Positions 17,474-25,891 of a DNA stretch of 64,000 nt are shown piece by piece; position 1 is the first letter of the stretch, and each line of letters begins with the position of its first letter. Origin of the DNA: Stakelama saccharophila (GTDB taxonomy: Bacteria; Pseudomonadota; Alphaproteobacteria; Sphingomonadales; Sphingomonadaceae); NCBI RefSeq assembly GCF_032229225.1, contig NZ_CP135076.1, forward strand, positions 620,001 through 684,000. The letters run 5' to 3'. The position numbers and the translations under genes are program-made. The notes below the pieces were generated by a model. The model was not told the DNA's origin. It saw nothing but the letters and a program-made list of their open reading frames with translations, and did no database searches.

Positions 17474-18720
17474 CCGCACTTTCACCGCATCGCGGCGAGG
17501 TCGTACGCCCGGAATCCGTGCCCGTCACCATTGTCGCGCGCCAGGGGGCGGTCGAACCGGTGTCGCTGGCTTCGCGCTGGCCGAGGTTCGAGCAGGACGA
17601 GATCGACGCGGCCACGGATACGCTGCGCAGCGGGCGGGTGAACTCGCTGCTGCACGGCGACCAGACCCACCTGTTCGAGCAGGAATTCGCCGCCTTCACC
17701 GGTGTCGCACATGCCATCGCGGTCGCCAACGGCACGCTGGCGCTGGAACTGGCGCTGCGTGCGCTCGGCATCGGCGCGGGCGACGAAGTCATCGTGCCGG
17801 CGCGCAGTTTCTTCGCCAGCACCAGTGCGGTGGTGGCGGTGGGGGCCAGCCCCGTATTCGCCGACATCGATCCGGTGACGCAGAATATCTGTCCCGAATC
17901 GGCAAGCCGCATGATCGGTTCGCGCACCCGCGCCGTGCTGTGTGTCCATCTCGCCGGCTTGCCGTGCGACATGAAGCGCCTCGCCTCGCTGTGCGAGGGC
18001 GCCGGCCTGTTCCTGGTCGAGGATTGCGCCCAGGCGCATGGTGCGGCGATCGACGGCCGGCGGGTGGGCAGCTTCGGCCACATGGCCGCCTTCTCCTTTT
18101 GCACCGACAAGATCATGTCGACCGGTGGCGAGGGCGGCATGGTGACGACCAACGACCACGCGCTCTGGTCGCGTGCCTGGTCCTACAAGGATCACGGCAA
18201 GGATCCCGACAAGCTTTCGGCGGCGGGCGGCGGCAGCGGCTTCCGCTATGTTCACGATCGCTTCGGCAGCAATTTTCGCCTTACCGAGATGCAGGCCGCG
18301 ATCGGGCGCCGTCAACTGGCCAAGCTTCCCCTGTGGCTGCAACGGCGCCGGGCCAATGCGGAGGCACTGAGAGGCTCGCTCCTGAACCATCCGGCGACCG
18401 TCATCCCCCCGGTCCCGGATGGTACGGAACCGGCCTGGTACAAATGCAATATCGGGCTCCGGCCGGAACTGCTCGGACGCGATCGGCGGGTCGAGAACGT
18501 GGTCGAGCAGTTGCGCGCCCGCGGCATCACCTGCGGCACCGGCTCCTGTCCCGACATGAGCCACGAGGCCGCGTTCGCCGGTCGGACGGTGCGACGCGAC
18601 GGCGACCTGCCGGTGGCGAAATGGCTCGGTGAACGGAATCTCATGGTGGCGGTCGATCATCTGTTCGATCCCCCGGACATGATCCGTATCGCCGACGCGA
18701 TCAGGACAGCATTGTCTTGA
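17467..18720 (+). CDS. DegT/DnrJ/EryC1/StrS-family sugar aminotransferase
   Basis: PLP-dependent enzyme of 417 residues, expected to aminate the 4-keto sugar made by the upstream dehydratase. Features are FTGVAHAIAVANGTLALELA, FLVEDCAQAHGA (Asp and Gln around the PLP ring) and AFSFCTDKIMSTGGEGGMV, with the Schiff-base Lys in TDK. The last part of the family fold, with GSNFRLTEMQAAIGRRQL, is intact. The start overlaps the dehydratase stop, and its own TGA overlaps a TTG start of the next gene. Together dehydratase and aminotransferase give a 4-amino-4,6-dideoxy sugar. Confidence 0.92.
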   Translation: MVTALSPHRGEVVRPESVPVTIVARQGAVEPVSLASRWPRFEQDEIDAATDTLRSGRVNSLLHGDQTHLFEQEFAAFTGVAHAIAVANGTLALELALRALGIGAGDEVIVPARSFFASTSAVVAVGASPVFADIDPVTQNICPESASRMIGSRTRAVLCVHLAGLPCDMKRLASLCEGAGLFLVEDCAQAHGAAIDGRRVGSFGHMAAFSFCTDKIMSTGGEGGMVTTNDHALWSRAWSYKDHGKDPDKLSAAGGGSGFRYVHDRFGSNFRLTEMQAAIGRRQLAKLPLWLQRRRANAEALRGSLLNHPATVIPPVPDGTEPAWYKCNIGLRPELLGRDRRVENVVEQLRARGITCGTGSCPDMSHEAAFAGRTVRRDGDLPVAKWLGERNLMVAVDHLFDPPDMIRIADAIRTALS

Positions 18721-19808
18721 TCTTCGCGTCCCAGCACGCACGAGCGCCCGCGCGGATCGAACGCTTTCCGGCGGACCTGCCGTCCGGCGCGGACCGGACG
18801 CGGAACGCGCCATTGCCGGCCAGAGGCCGGCCCGCCGTGGTGACTGTCGATGCTGGTGACGTTCGCCCCGCTATGCTTGCCGAAGCGTTTCTAGGCGGCG
18901 CGGCCGCCGTTACGGTCGCGTTCGGCGATCGCCTCGGCCGGCTATGGCGACGCCTGGTGGCCGACGAGCGCGAGCAATTGCCCTGGCAGGCGCCCCTCAT
19001 CGACATCGCGCGCAACCATTGCGGTTCGGAAAGCCTGGTGAAGAGCTTGGGCGATGTCGCCTATTTCCAGCCCGGCCAGCACGGCTATATCGCCCGCAAG
19101 ATCGAGATCGACCGGGACGATGCCGGCACGCTGAAGCCGGAGCCGGCGCGCTTTTTCCAGGGCGATCGCGAATATGCCGTGCCCATGCCCGCGCTGTCCG
19201 AATGTTGCGCGATCGTGGACCTCATCATGGATGGATTGCGGCCGCGCGACCGGGCGCCGGGTACAAGTCGCGTCGTTCTGCAGCGGTTGAAATATCAGGC
19301 TGGTGCAGCGGAACTGGAGCGGCTGGAGGCGCTGACCCGCAACGCGATGGCGCGCTGGGGGCGCGTCGGGTTCCGGATCGATGCCCATCGCGGGCGCGTC
19401 AATCCGCGGCTCAATCGCAAGGGGCTGTCGGATGCCATGGCGATCATGATGCTCAACCCGCGCTTGCGCCGCCTCGCCGAGTGGGGAAATCGCACGTTCG
19501 GGGACCCGCGTCTCGCCCCGCCTTCGGGGGGCGGCCGCCGGATCGTCGAAGCCGCGCATCTGGATGACCGCTTCTTTTCCGCCATCTGCGGTTCCCGTGA
19601 CACGATAGCTACCCAGGTCTATCATGCCGGTGCGTGGCACACCCTGCCGATCGGCCTCGACCGGCTGACGATCATCCCGGGCAAGACCGCCCAACGCGCC
19701 TTCGGGCTGACGCCGGCACTTCACCGGGTGATCTATTCCGGCGATGCGGCGGAAGGCGAGGTCGATCCGAGGACCGGCAACGTCACGATGCTGCTCGGCG
19801 CGGCCTGA
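18717..19808 (+). CDS. Uncharacterised protein with an isopenicillin-N-synthase-like C-terminal core
   Basis: A 363-residue protein I do not recognise by family. The C-terminal third carries H281-x-D283 (AAHLDDRFF) and H336 (TPALHRVIY), 55 residues apart, with GAWHTLPIGLDRLTIIPGK between. This matches the iron-site layout of IPNS-like 2OG oxygenases: the true oxygenase at 23265 in this window has 57 residues between the same positions. The RxS that binds 2-oxoglutarate is not visible. The TTG start overlaps the aminotransferase stop (TTGA); an ATG at codon 53 is possible. It may modify the sugar or be a catalytically altered relative. Confidence 0.65.
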   Translation: MIFASQHARAPARIERFPADLPSGADRTRNAPLPARGRPAVVTVDAGDVRPAMLAEAFLGGAAAVTVAFGDRLGRLWRRLVADEREQLPWQAPLIDIARNHCGSESLVKSLGDVAYFQPGQHGYIARKIEIDRDDAGTLKPEPARFFQGDREYAVPMPALSECCAIVDLIMDGLRPRDRAPGTSRVVLQRLKYQAGAAELERLEALTRNAMARWGRVGFRIDAHRGRVNPRLNRKGLSDAMAIMMLNPRLRRLAEWGNRTFGDPRLAPPSGGGRRIVEAAHLDDRFFSAICGSRDTIATQVYHAGAWHTLPIGLDRLTIIPGKTAQRAFGLTPALHRVIYSGDAAEGEVDPRTGNVTMLLGAA

Positions 19809-19831
19809 GGGCATCAACCCTCGGCGCGGCC

Positions 19832-21868
19832 TCACCGCGCCTTCGCCGCGCGTTCGATCGCCGGCGCCATCAACCGGGCACCCGACGCGCTCAGATGGTT
19901 GCTATCGACGTAAAGCGGTCGGCCCTGGTCGGCGGCGCGGCACTGTCCGTCGCGGCACAATATCTGCGCAGGCCGGACGCGGTGCAACCGGGGCGACTGG
20001 CCGAGCCCGTCCAGCAGGGCGATCGTGCCGGCCTGACGCTGCTCATACAGCGATATCGGGCTGGTGAAGTCGTCGACGGTTCGGCCGTGCCTTGCCAGCC
20101 GTGCAAGGGTGAACGGCACGTCGTGGCCGATTTCGGGTATCGGATAGATCAGCACGATCGTCTTGCCGGCGGCAAGCAGCGCATGGATCATCGCTGCGAT
20201 CCCGGCTGCTTCAGCATCACGCGCGGCACGGCTGAACTGACCGTATCGTCGTCCGGATTCATCCTGAAGCTCCGGCAGGTGATTGTTCGATTCGGCCGGG
20301 CCGAGCGCAGTTGCCCGCCCGTCATAATAATAGGTCCAGCGCGATGCGATGATGACCGTGTCGATCTGCGGATGGGAGGCCAGGAAGGCAAGGTTCCGTC
20401 GGTTCCGGGCAAGGCACGCCGTATCGGGCGCAACGGTCAGGAACGGTGGACAGCGTGATGCCGCGCCGTACAGGGTTGCAGCCCCGTGTTCGGCAATGCG
20501 CCCCATGGCGTGCCGCAGGGCGGCGGCATGGGAATCCCCCAGGAGTGCATATCGCAGCCGCGCCGGATCGCCGATGATGCAGTCGCGCCGCAGCGCCAGC
20601 CCGCCGTTGCAATGCCATGCATAGGGATTGGGCTCGTCGGCGGTTGCCGAAAGGCTGTTCACCCGCTGGGAAAAACGCTGGGGCAGGCCGTCCATGACGT
20701 AGAGCAGTGCACCGCTCGCAGCCGTGCCGACCAGAATGGTGGCCGCCGCGCCGAACAACGCCTTGCGCGAGCGTAACAGCCCGCCCGAACGGAACGGGCG
20801 TTCGACATAATACCAGGACAGGGTGGCGCACAGCAGGGCGAGCAGCGAGACGATGATCATCGCCGCCGGCGACGGCTCCTCGATCGAAACATACCGGGCA
20901 TAGACGAACAGCGGCCAGTGCCAGAGGTAGAAGGAATAGGATATCTGGCCGATGAAAACCGCCGCCGGCCGGGACAGGACGTCACGCGCTATCGTCGGGT
21001 GATCGCCCATGCCGGCATGAATGACCATTGCGGAGCCGAGACAGGGCAGGATGGCGGCGGCGCCGGGAAAGACGGTGCGCTCCGAAAAGGCGGCGACCGC
21101 GAACAGGATCATGGCGAGTCCGCCCGTACCGGCGAGCTGGGCGGCCAGCGCGGAGCGGAAGGCGGGAACCAGTCCCATCGCCAGCAGCGCGCCCAGCACC
21201 AACTCCCAGGCGCGGTACGGCAGGAGATAGAATGCCGCGGTCGCATCGCGGCCCGTCATCCAGATGCACGCCGCCAGCGAGACCGCCAATATCCCCACCG
21301 TCGCGGCAAGCCGCAACCGGTGCGACAAGCGTGCGAGCACCAGCAGCAGGACCGGCCAGAAGAGGTAGAATTGCTCCTCCAGCGAAAGGGACCAGGTGTG
21401 AAGAACGAGCTTCAGTTTCGAAGAGCCGTCGAAATAGTCGTCCTGCATCCATAACAGCACGTTCGACAGCGATGCCGCGGCCGCCGACAGGTTGATGCCG
21501 AAGGTCGCCAGATCGCGCGGCAGCATGACGACCAGGCCGACCGCGAAGGACGCGATCAGCACTACGAACAGGGCGGGGAAGATACGCCGTATCCGCCGTT
21601 CGTAGAACCGTATCAGCGAGAACCGCCCGGCCGTCATGTCCGTGAGCAGAATCCTGGTGATCAGAAAGCCGGAGATCACGAAGAAGACGTCGACGCCGAC
21701 GAACCCCCCGGAAAAGACGCCGAAGCCGGAATGGAAGAGCACCACCGGCAGTACCGCCACGGCGCGCAGGCCGTCGATATCGGCCCGATAGGCCTTGTTC
21801 GGCCGTGCGGCGGTGACGGGAATCCTGCCGGCCGCATCCAGCGCGGAACCGGAAAGGGCTATCGGCAT
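19832..21868 (-). CDS. OafA/YrhL-type membrane acyltransferase with C-terminal SGNH domain
   Basis: A 678-residue protein. The N-terminal acyltransferase-3 domain (about residues 25-370) has some ten membrane helices, with LPVVLFHSGFGVF carrying the conserved His and GFVGVDVFFVISGFLITRIL typical of the family. A periplasmic SGNH-like domain follows, with YALLGDSHAAAL (block I) and VDSNHLSASGARLM (block V Asp/His). Such fusions O-acetylate O-antigen or exopolysaccharide. The start at 21868 drops a 12-residue TTG-initiated extension. It is convergent with the oxygenase-like gene. Confidence 0.93.
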   Translation of the reverse strand: MPIALSGSALDAAGRIPVTAARPNKAYRADIDGLRAVAVLPVVLFHSGFGVFSGGFVGVDVFFVISGFLITRILLTDMTAGRFSLIRFYERRIRRIFPALFVVLIASFAVGLVVMLPRDLATFGINLSAAAASLSNVLLWMQDDYFDGSSKLKLVLHTWSLSLEEQFYLFWPVLLLVLARLSHRLRLAATVGILAVSLAACIWMTGRDATAAFYLLPYRAWELVLGALLAMGLVPAFRSALAAQLAGTGGLAMILFAVAAFSERTVFPGAAAILPCLGSAMVIHAGMGDHPTIARDVLSRPAAVFIGQISYSFYLWHWPLFVYARYVSIEEPSPAAMIIVSLLALLCATLSWYYVERPFRSGGLLRSRKALFGAAATILVGTAASGALLYVMDGLPQRFSQRVNSLSATADEPNPYAWHCNGGLALRRDCIIGDPARLRYALLGDSHAAALRHAMGRIAEHGAATLYGAASRCPPFLTVAPDTACLARNRRNLAFLASHPQIDTVIIASRWTYYYDGRATALGPAESNNHLPELQDESGRRYGQFSRAARDAEAAGIAAMIHALLAAGKTIVLIYPIPEIGHDVPFTLARLARHGRTVDDFTSPISLYEQRQAGTIALLDGLGQSPRLHRVRPAQILCRDGQCRAADQGRPLYVDSNHLSASGARLMAPAIERAAKAR

Positions 21869-22000
21869 CGGCGGATATCCGGCTTTCGCCGCTCGGGGTT
21901 GCAAGCCGTGGCGTGCATGACGGCGGTCATTGACTCGCTGCCTCCGCTGGTTCGGGGTGGAGGTGGGTCTGTTGCCCGGTTCGGTCCCGGGCGCCGGCTC

Positions 22001-22915
22001 CTAACCGACCAGCCCGGGTTCCGATTTCACCCGGTCGCGAACGGACGGGCGTTGATAGATGTCGAAGAACGGATCGAGATGACGTGCGATATATTCGTCG
22101 ACGAAGGCGATCTCGTCCTCCGACAGGTAATCGACATAGCCGCCTGCCTTGCCACGCCGGACCTTGTAGCTTTCGGGATTGGCCGGATCGGCGGGGCGAA
22201 GGCGTTCGTGCTTGAACCCGTCCGACATCTCGATCTTGCGCAGATTCTCGAACGAGGCGAATTCCACGGCCTGGTCGAGCAGCGCGTCGTCGGGCTCGGG
22301 AATCTGCAGGAACGAACATGCTTCCCTCAGCACGCGGCGCGGGGCGACGTGCATGTCCTCATAGGTGATCCAGTGGAATGCGCGCACGCGCGAGCGGGCC
22401 TGCGCCCAGGCATTGTAGAAAGCGACGATCGCATCGATGCTGCCGCGTTCTTCGCGCAGATAGCGGCCGATCGAACAGTCGATGACCTTCATCCGGTTCT
22501 TGGCATCGAAATAATAGGACACCAGCACGTCGCGCGGATCGCGCGTCAGAAACAGGATGCGCTTGGCGGCATAGCGCGATTTGTCGGTTTCGACCTCCGC
22601 GCCGAATTTCAGGTTGGGCGAATCGTCGTGGGTGAATCCGATATTCGGAATGCGCGACGACAATTTCCAGAAATGCTGGATTTCCATCGGGTTGTCGAGC
22701 GCCAGATTGTATTGGCGAGAGATGATGTAGCCGATCATGGTGCGGAACCAGGTGCGGCCGGCCTTCGGATAGGAGAGAACGAACGCATCGCGCGCCCAAT
22801 GGCTCGCGGCCCGGCGCAACGCGCCCATCGGTCCTTTCGTTTTGATGCTCCTGGGCAGCAGTATCTCGCCAGTCGAGAAGGAAAGGTCGCGAAGTCCGGC
22901 ACGTAAGCGCGTCAT
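22001..22915 (-). CDS. PAPS-dependent sulfotransferase
   Basis: A 304-residue cytosolic sulfotransferase. The 5'-phosphosulfate loop is visible in FVLSYPKAGRTWFRTMIGY and the 3'-phosphate site in ILFLTRDPRDVLVSYYFDA. A C-terminal KVRRGKAGGYVDYLSEDE resembles the RKGxxGDW-type segment of the family. It lies next to the acyltransferase gene in the glycan locus, so a carbohydrate acceptor is likely; PAPS synthesis genes are not in the window. Confidence 0.88.
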   Translation of the reverse strand: MTRLRAGLRDLSFSTGEILLPRSIKTKGPMGALRRAASHWARDAFVLSYPKAGRTWFRTMIGYIISRQYNLALDNPMEIQHFWKLSSRIPNIGFTHDDSPNLKFGAEVETDKSRYAAKRILFLTRDPRDVLVSYYFDAKNRMKVIDCSIGRYLREERGSIDAIVAFYNAWAQARSRVRAFHWITYEDMHVAPRRVLREACSFLQIPEPDDALLDQAVEFASFENLRKIEMSDGFKHERLRPADPANPESYKVRRGKAGGYVDYLSEDEIAFVDEYIARHLDPFFDIYQRPSVRDRVKSEPGLVG

Positions 22916-23264
22916 GGCAGATCCCGTTCACTGTGTACTGGTCGGTGGATGCGGCCATCCGGCGCCTCCGTCGATCCGGCCGCTCACCTGTCCCTCGACT
23001 ATAGCCTTGCATCGCGCATGCGCCCTTGCTTTTAAGGGTAATGCTCAAAGGGATAGCAATGCGCTCGCTTCCGCTTCTCGCCGCCGCGCCGGTCCCGACG
23101 GGCTGTGGCGGCGACGATGACGGCGGGCCGGTACGGATCGATCCGGAACCGGCGGGCGAGGGCGGGGTGAAGGGCGACATCTCGCTTTCCGGCTGACCCT
23201 GTTCGGGTGCGGGCGAAAAGCCTATCTGAACGGTAATGGCAAACACGAAACCCCGGACATCATC
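22916..23264. other. Intergenic region between sulfotransferase and 2OG oxygenase genes
   Basis: A 349-bp divergent gap. It holds one small candidate gene at 23059-23196 and the presumed promoters of the flanking genes. The stretch TTGCTTTTAAGGGTAATG around 23027-23044 is locally AT-rich and could be a promoter for the small gene. Confidence 0.4.
23059..23196 (+). CDS. Small lipoprotein-like protein (45 aa)
   Basis: A short frame with an AAAGGGA site 5 bases before the ATG. The protein begins MRSLPLLAAAPVPTGCGGDD, which resembles a lipoprotein signal ending in a TGC lipobox, followed by an Asp/Gly-rich mature part of 30 residues. Two prolines in the hydrophobic stretch are unusual and could mean decay. 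I cannot assign a function. It reads toward the oxygenase gene, 68 bp away. Confidence 0.45.
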   Translation: MRSLPLLAAAPVPTGCGGDDDGGPVRIDPEPAGEGGVKGDISLSG

Positions 23265-24218
23265 ATGCTCGATACGCCTCTTTCCGAAGTTCCACTGATC
23301 TCTATGACGCAGCAGCGCGAGGATGCGGACGCCTTCGCGGCGGCCCTTGGCGGCTCGTTCGAGCGATTCGGTTTCGCCATGGTCGCCGATCACGGCATTG
23401 ATGCGCGCCTGATCGACCGCGCCTGGAAGGAAACGGAGGCGTTCTTCGCGTTGCCCGAAGCGGAAAAGCGTCGCTATCACGTCGAAGGCGGTGGTGGTGC
23501 GCGCGGCTATACGCCGTTCAAGACCGAGATCGCCAAGGGCGCCGAACATGTGGACCTCAAGGAATTCTGGCATGTCGGGCGCGAGCTGCCGCCGGGTCAC
23601 AAATATGAAAGCGACATGCCGGCCAATATCTGGCCCGACCGGCCGGAGGGTTTCCGCGAGACCTTCACCGAACTGTTCTCTGCCTTCGATGCCGCGGGCG
23701 ACACGTTGCTCTCCGCCATCGCGCGCCATCTGGGGCTGAAGCCCGACTGGTTCGATCCGGCGGTGAAGGACGGCAATTCGATCATGCGCCTGCTCCATTA
23801 TCCGCCGGTCGAACAGGATGCGCCCAATGTCCGCGCCGGCGCGCATGAGGACATCAACCTTATCACGCTGTTGCTGGGTGCCGAGGAGGCGGGACTCGAA
23901 CTGCTCGACAGGGACGGCCGCTGGCTGCCCGTCAAGCCGCCTGAAGGCGCGATGGTCGTCAATGTCGGCGACATGCTGCAGCGGCTGACCAATCACGTTC
24001 TGCCGTCGACCACGCACCGCGTCGTCAACCCGCCGCCAGAGCGGCGCGGCCGGTCGCGCTATTCGATGCCGTTCTTCCTCCACCCCGCGCCCGATTTCCT
24101 GATCGAGACGCTGCCGGGCTGCATCGGCGAGGACAATCCCAATCGCTATCCCGAGCCGATCACCGCGCAGGACTATCTCTACGAGCGGCTGGTCGAGATC
24201 GGCCTCATCAAGAAATAG
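23265..24218 (+). CDS. 2OG-Fe(II) oxygenase, isopenicillin N synthase family
   Basis: A 317-residue non-heme iron enzyme. An N-terminal DIOX_N-type region contains FGFAMVADHGID and FFALPEAEKRRYH. The iron ligands are H and D of AGAHEDINLITLL and the distal H of TTHRVVNPP, and the 2-oxoglutarate Arg/Ser pair is in SRYSMPFFLHP. Members include gibberellin and ethylene-type oxidases; the bacterial substrate is not predictable here. It is transcribed alone, with hom following 139 bp downstream. Confidence 0.9.
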   Translation: MLDTPLSEVPLISMTQQREDADAFAAALGGSFERFGFAMVADHGIDARLIDRAWKETEAFFALPEAEKRRYHVEGGGGARGYTPFKTEIAKGAEHVDLKEFWHVGRELPPGHKYESDMPANIWPDRPEGFRETFTELFSAFDAAGDTLLSAIARHLGLKPDWFDPAVKDGNSIMRLLHYPPVEQDAPNVRAGAHEDINLITLLLGAEEAGLELLDRDGRWLPVKPPEGAMVVNVGDMLQRLTNHVLPSTTHRVVNPPPERRGRSRYSMPFFLHPAPDFLIETLPGCIGEDNPNRYPEPITAQDYLYERLVEIGLIKK

Positions 24219-24357
24219 GGGCGGGTAAAGAATTCCTGCGTCACCTTTGAACTTGTTTGCGACCTACACCGGACGGTAGGGGGTGCTCCTGCTTCCGCAG
24301 GAATACCGACCGCTACTCGTCCGGATGGATGGGGCACGACCAATTGGGGAGAGCGCG

Positions 24358-25650
24358 ATGACCGAACCGCTGCGCGTGGCGATTGCCGGCCTTGGCACCG
24401 TGGGGGCGGGCGTCATTCGCCTGCTCGACACCAATGGCGATCTGATCGCGCGGCGTGCCGGCCGGCCGATCGAGGTGGTGGCGGTCACCGCGCGCGACCG
24501 GTCGAAGGATCGCGGCGTCGATCTGTCGCGCTTCGACTGGGTCGACGATCCCACCGCGCTTGCCGCCGAAGCCGATGCAGATGTCGTGCTCGAACTCGTC
24601 GGCGGCGCAGACGGCACCGCGCTGGCGCTGGCGCGGGCCGCGCTCAAGGCGGGTAAGAATTTCGTCACCGCCAACAAGGCGATGATCGCGCATCACGGGC
24701 TCGAACTGGCGCAGGCGGCCGAGGGCGCGGGTGTCGCGCTCAAGTTCGAAGCCGCGGTCGCCGGCGGTATTCCGGTGGTGAAGGGCCTGCGCGAAGGTGC
24801 GGCGGCCAACGCCATCGACCGCGTCTATGGCGTGATGAACGGCACCTGCAATTTCATCCTGTCGAAGATGGAAAGCCAGGGTGGCGATTTCGCCGACGTA
24901 CTGGCCGAGGCGCAAGCCAAAGGCTTTGCCGAAGCCGATCCCGGCTTTGACATTGATGGCGTGGACGCAGCGCACAAATTGTCGATTCTCTCCAGCATCG
25001 CTTTCGGCACCGAGCCCGCGTTCGGCGACGTCGCGATCGGCGGCATTCGCAACGTCGTGGCGGCGGATATCGCGGAGGCCGCGGCGCTCGGCTATCGCAT
25101 CCGGCTCGTCGGCATCGCCGAGGCCGATGGCGAGGGGCTGTTCCAGCGCGTCCACCCCTATCTGGTGCCGATGGCGCATCCGCTGGCGCACGTGTCGGGT
25201 TCGACCAACGCCGTGGTGGCCGAGGGCAATTTCGTCGGCCGGCTGTTCTTTGAAGGCGCTGGTGCCGGCGACGGCCCGACGGCGAGCGCGGTGGTCGCCG
25301 ACCTGATCGACATCGCGCGCGGCGAATTCGGCCCGCCCTACGCGATGCCGGTGACCGTGCTGGCGAAACAGCCGCCCGCACCCACCGGCGAGCGCCGCGG
25401 CCGCGCTTATGTCCGGCTGACGGTGGCGGACAAGGTCGGCGTACTGGCGGAAATCGCAGCGGCGATGCGCGACGCCGGCGTGTCGATCGAGGCGCTGATG
25501 CAGCGCGGCGCGTTGGCGGACGGCAGCGTACTCGTCGCCATCGTCACGCATGAGGGACCCGAGCGCTGCGTCGCGCAGGCGCTGGAGACGCTGTCGGCCT
25601 CGTCCAACATGACCGGTCCGCCGATGTGGATGCACATTCTAGGGGAGTAG
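24358..25650 (+). CDS. hom: Homoserine dehydrogenase
   Basis: NAD(P)-dependent reduction of aspartate semialdehyde to homoserine, the branch to threonine and methionine. The protein has 430 residues, as usual for the form with a regulatory ACT domain. RVAIAGLGTVGAGVIRLL is the nucleotide site; GVMNGTCNFIL, GFAEADPGFDIDGVDAAHKL and AAVAGGIPVVKGLREG form the catalytic domain. The ACT domain begins near YVRLTVADKVGVLAEIA. GGGGAGA lies before the ATG. A tandem duplication spans its stop codon. Confidence 0.96.
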   Translation: MTEPLRVAIAGLGTVGAGVIRLLDTNGDLIARRAGRPIEVVAVTARDRSKDRGVDLSRFDWVDDPTALAAEADADVVLELVGGADGTALALARAALKAGKNFVTANKAMIAHHGLELAQAAEGAGVALKFEAAVAGGIPVVKGLREGAAANAIDRVYGVMNGTCNFILSKMESQGGDFADVLAEAQAKGFAEADPGFDIDGVDAAHKLSILSSIAFGTEPAFGDVAIGGIRNVVAADIAEAAALGYRIRLVGIAEADGEGLFQRVHPYLVPMAHPLAHVSGSTNAVVAEGNFVGRLFFEGAGAGDGPTASAVVADLIDIARGEFGPPYAMPVTVLAKQPPAPTGERRGRAYVRLTVADKVGVLAEIAAAMRDAGVSIEALMQRGALADGSVLVAIVTHEGPERCVAQALETLSASSNMTGPPMWMHILGE

Positions 25651-25668
25651 CGTTCTAGGGGAGTAGCG
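25637..25668. repeat. 16-bp tandem duplication over the hom stop codon
   Basis: TTCTAGGGGAGTAGCG occurs twice, back to back, at 25637-25652 and 25653-25668. The first copy contains the hom TAG (25648-25650). The second lies outside the gene and so has no coding effect. Confidence 0.9.
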
Positions 25669-25693
25669 TTTGGCTGAGTGCCGGATGCCCCTT

Positions 25694-25779
25694 CCCGTTT
25701 GTGCTGAGCCTGTCGAAGCACGGTTCTTCTTCAACGCTAAGAAGAAGGGCAGCCTTTCGACAAGCTCAGGGCGAACGGA
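25694..25779. repeat. Palindromic intergenic repeat between hom and glpX
   Basis: An imperfect inverted repeat of about 86 bp. The left arm contains CTGAGCCTGTCGAAGCA and GTTCTTCTT; the right arm contains GAAGAAGGGC and TTTCGACAAGCTCAGG. This CTGAGCTTGTCGAA type is dispersed through many alphaproteobacterial genomes. It could form a cruciform or a transcript hairpin downstream of hom. Confidence 0.85.
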
Positions 25780-25891
25780 GAGGCTGAGCCCCGCTTTCGC
25801 GGAACCGTAGCATCAGCCGGGCATTGCTCGACAAGCCATCACCGCTCGCTTATCGACGCGGCCAACGACAGTTTCAAAGGATGCCCGCGCC

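Noticed and set aside
15214-18720. A 1168-codon open frame on the plus strand across the dehydratase and aminotransferase genes
   Set aside because: It is the shadow frame of the dehydratase fused to the true aminotransferase frame; its first two thirds are Arg/Gly/Pro-rich with no recognisable domain.
24313-25635. Antisense frame opposite hom (440 codons)
   Set aside because: Shadow frame; homoserine dehydrogenase is unambiguous on the plus strand.
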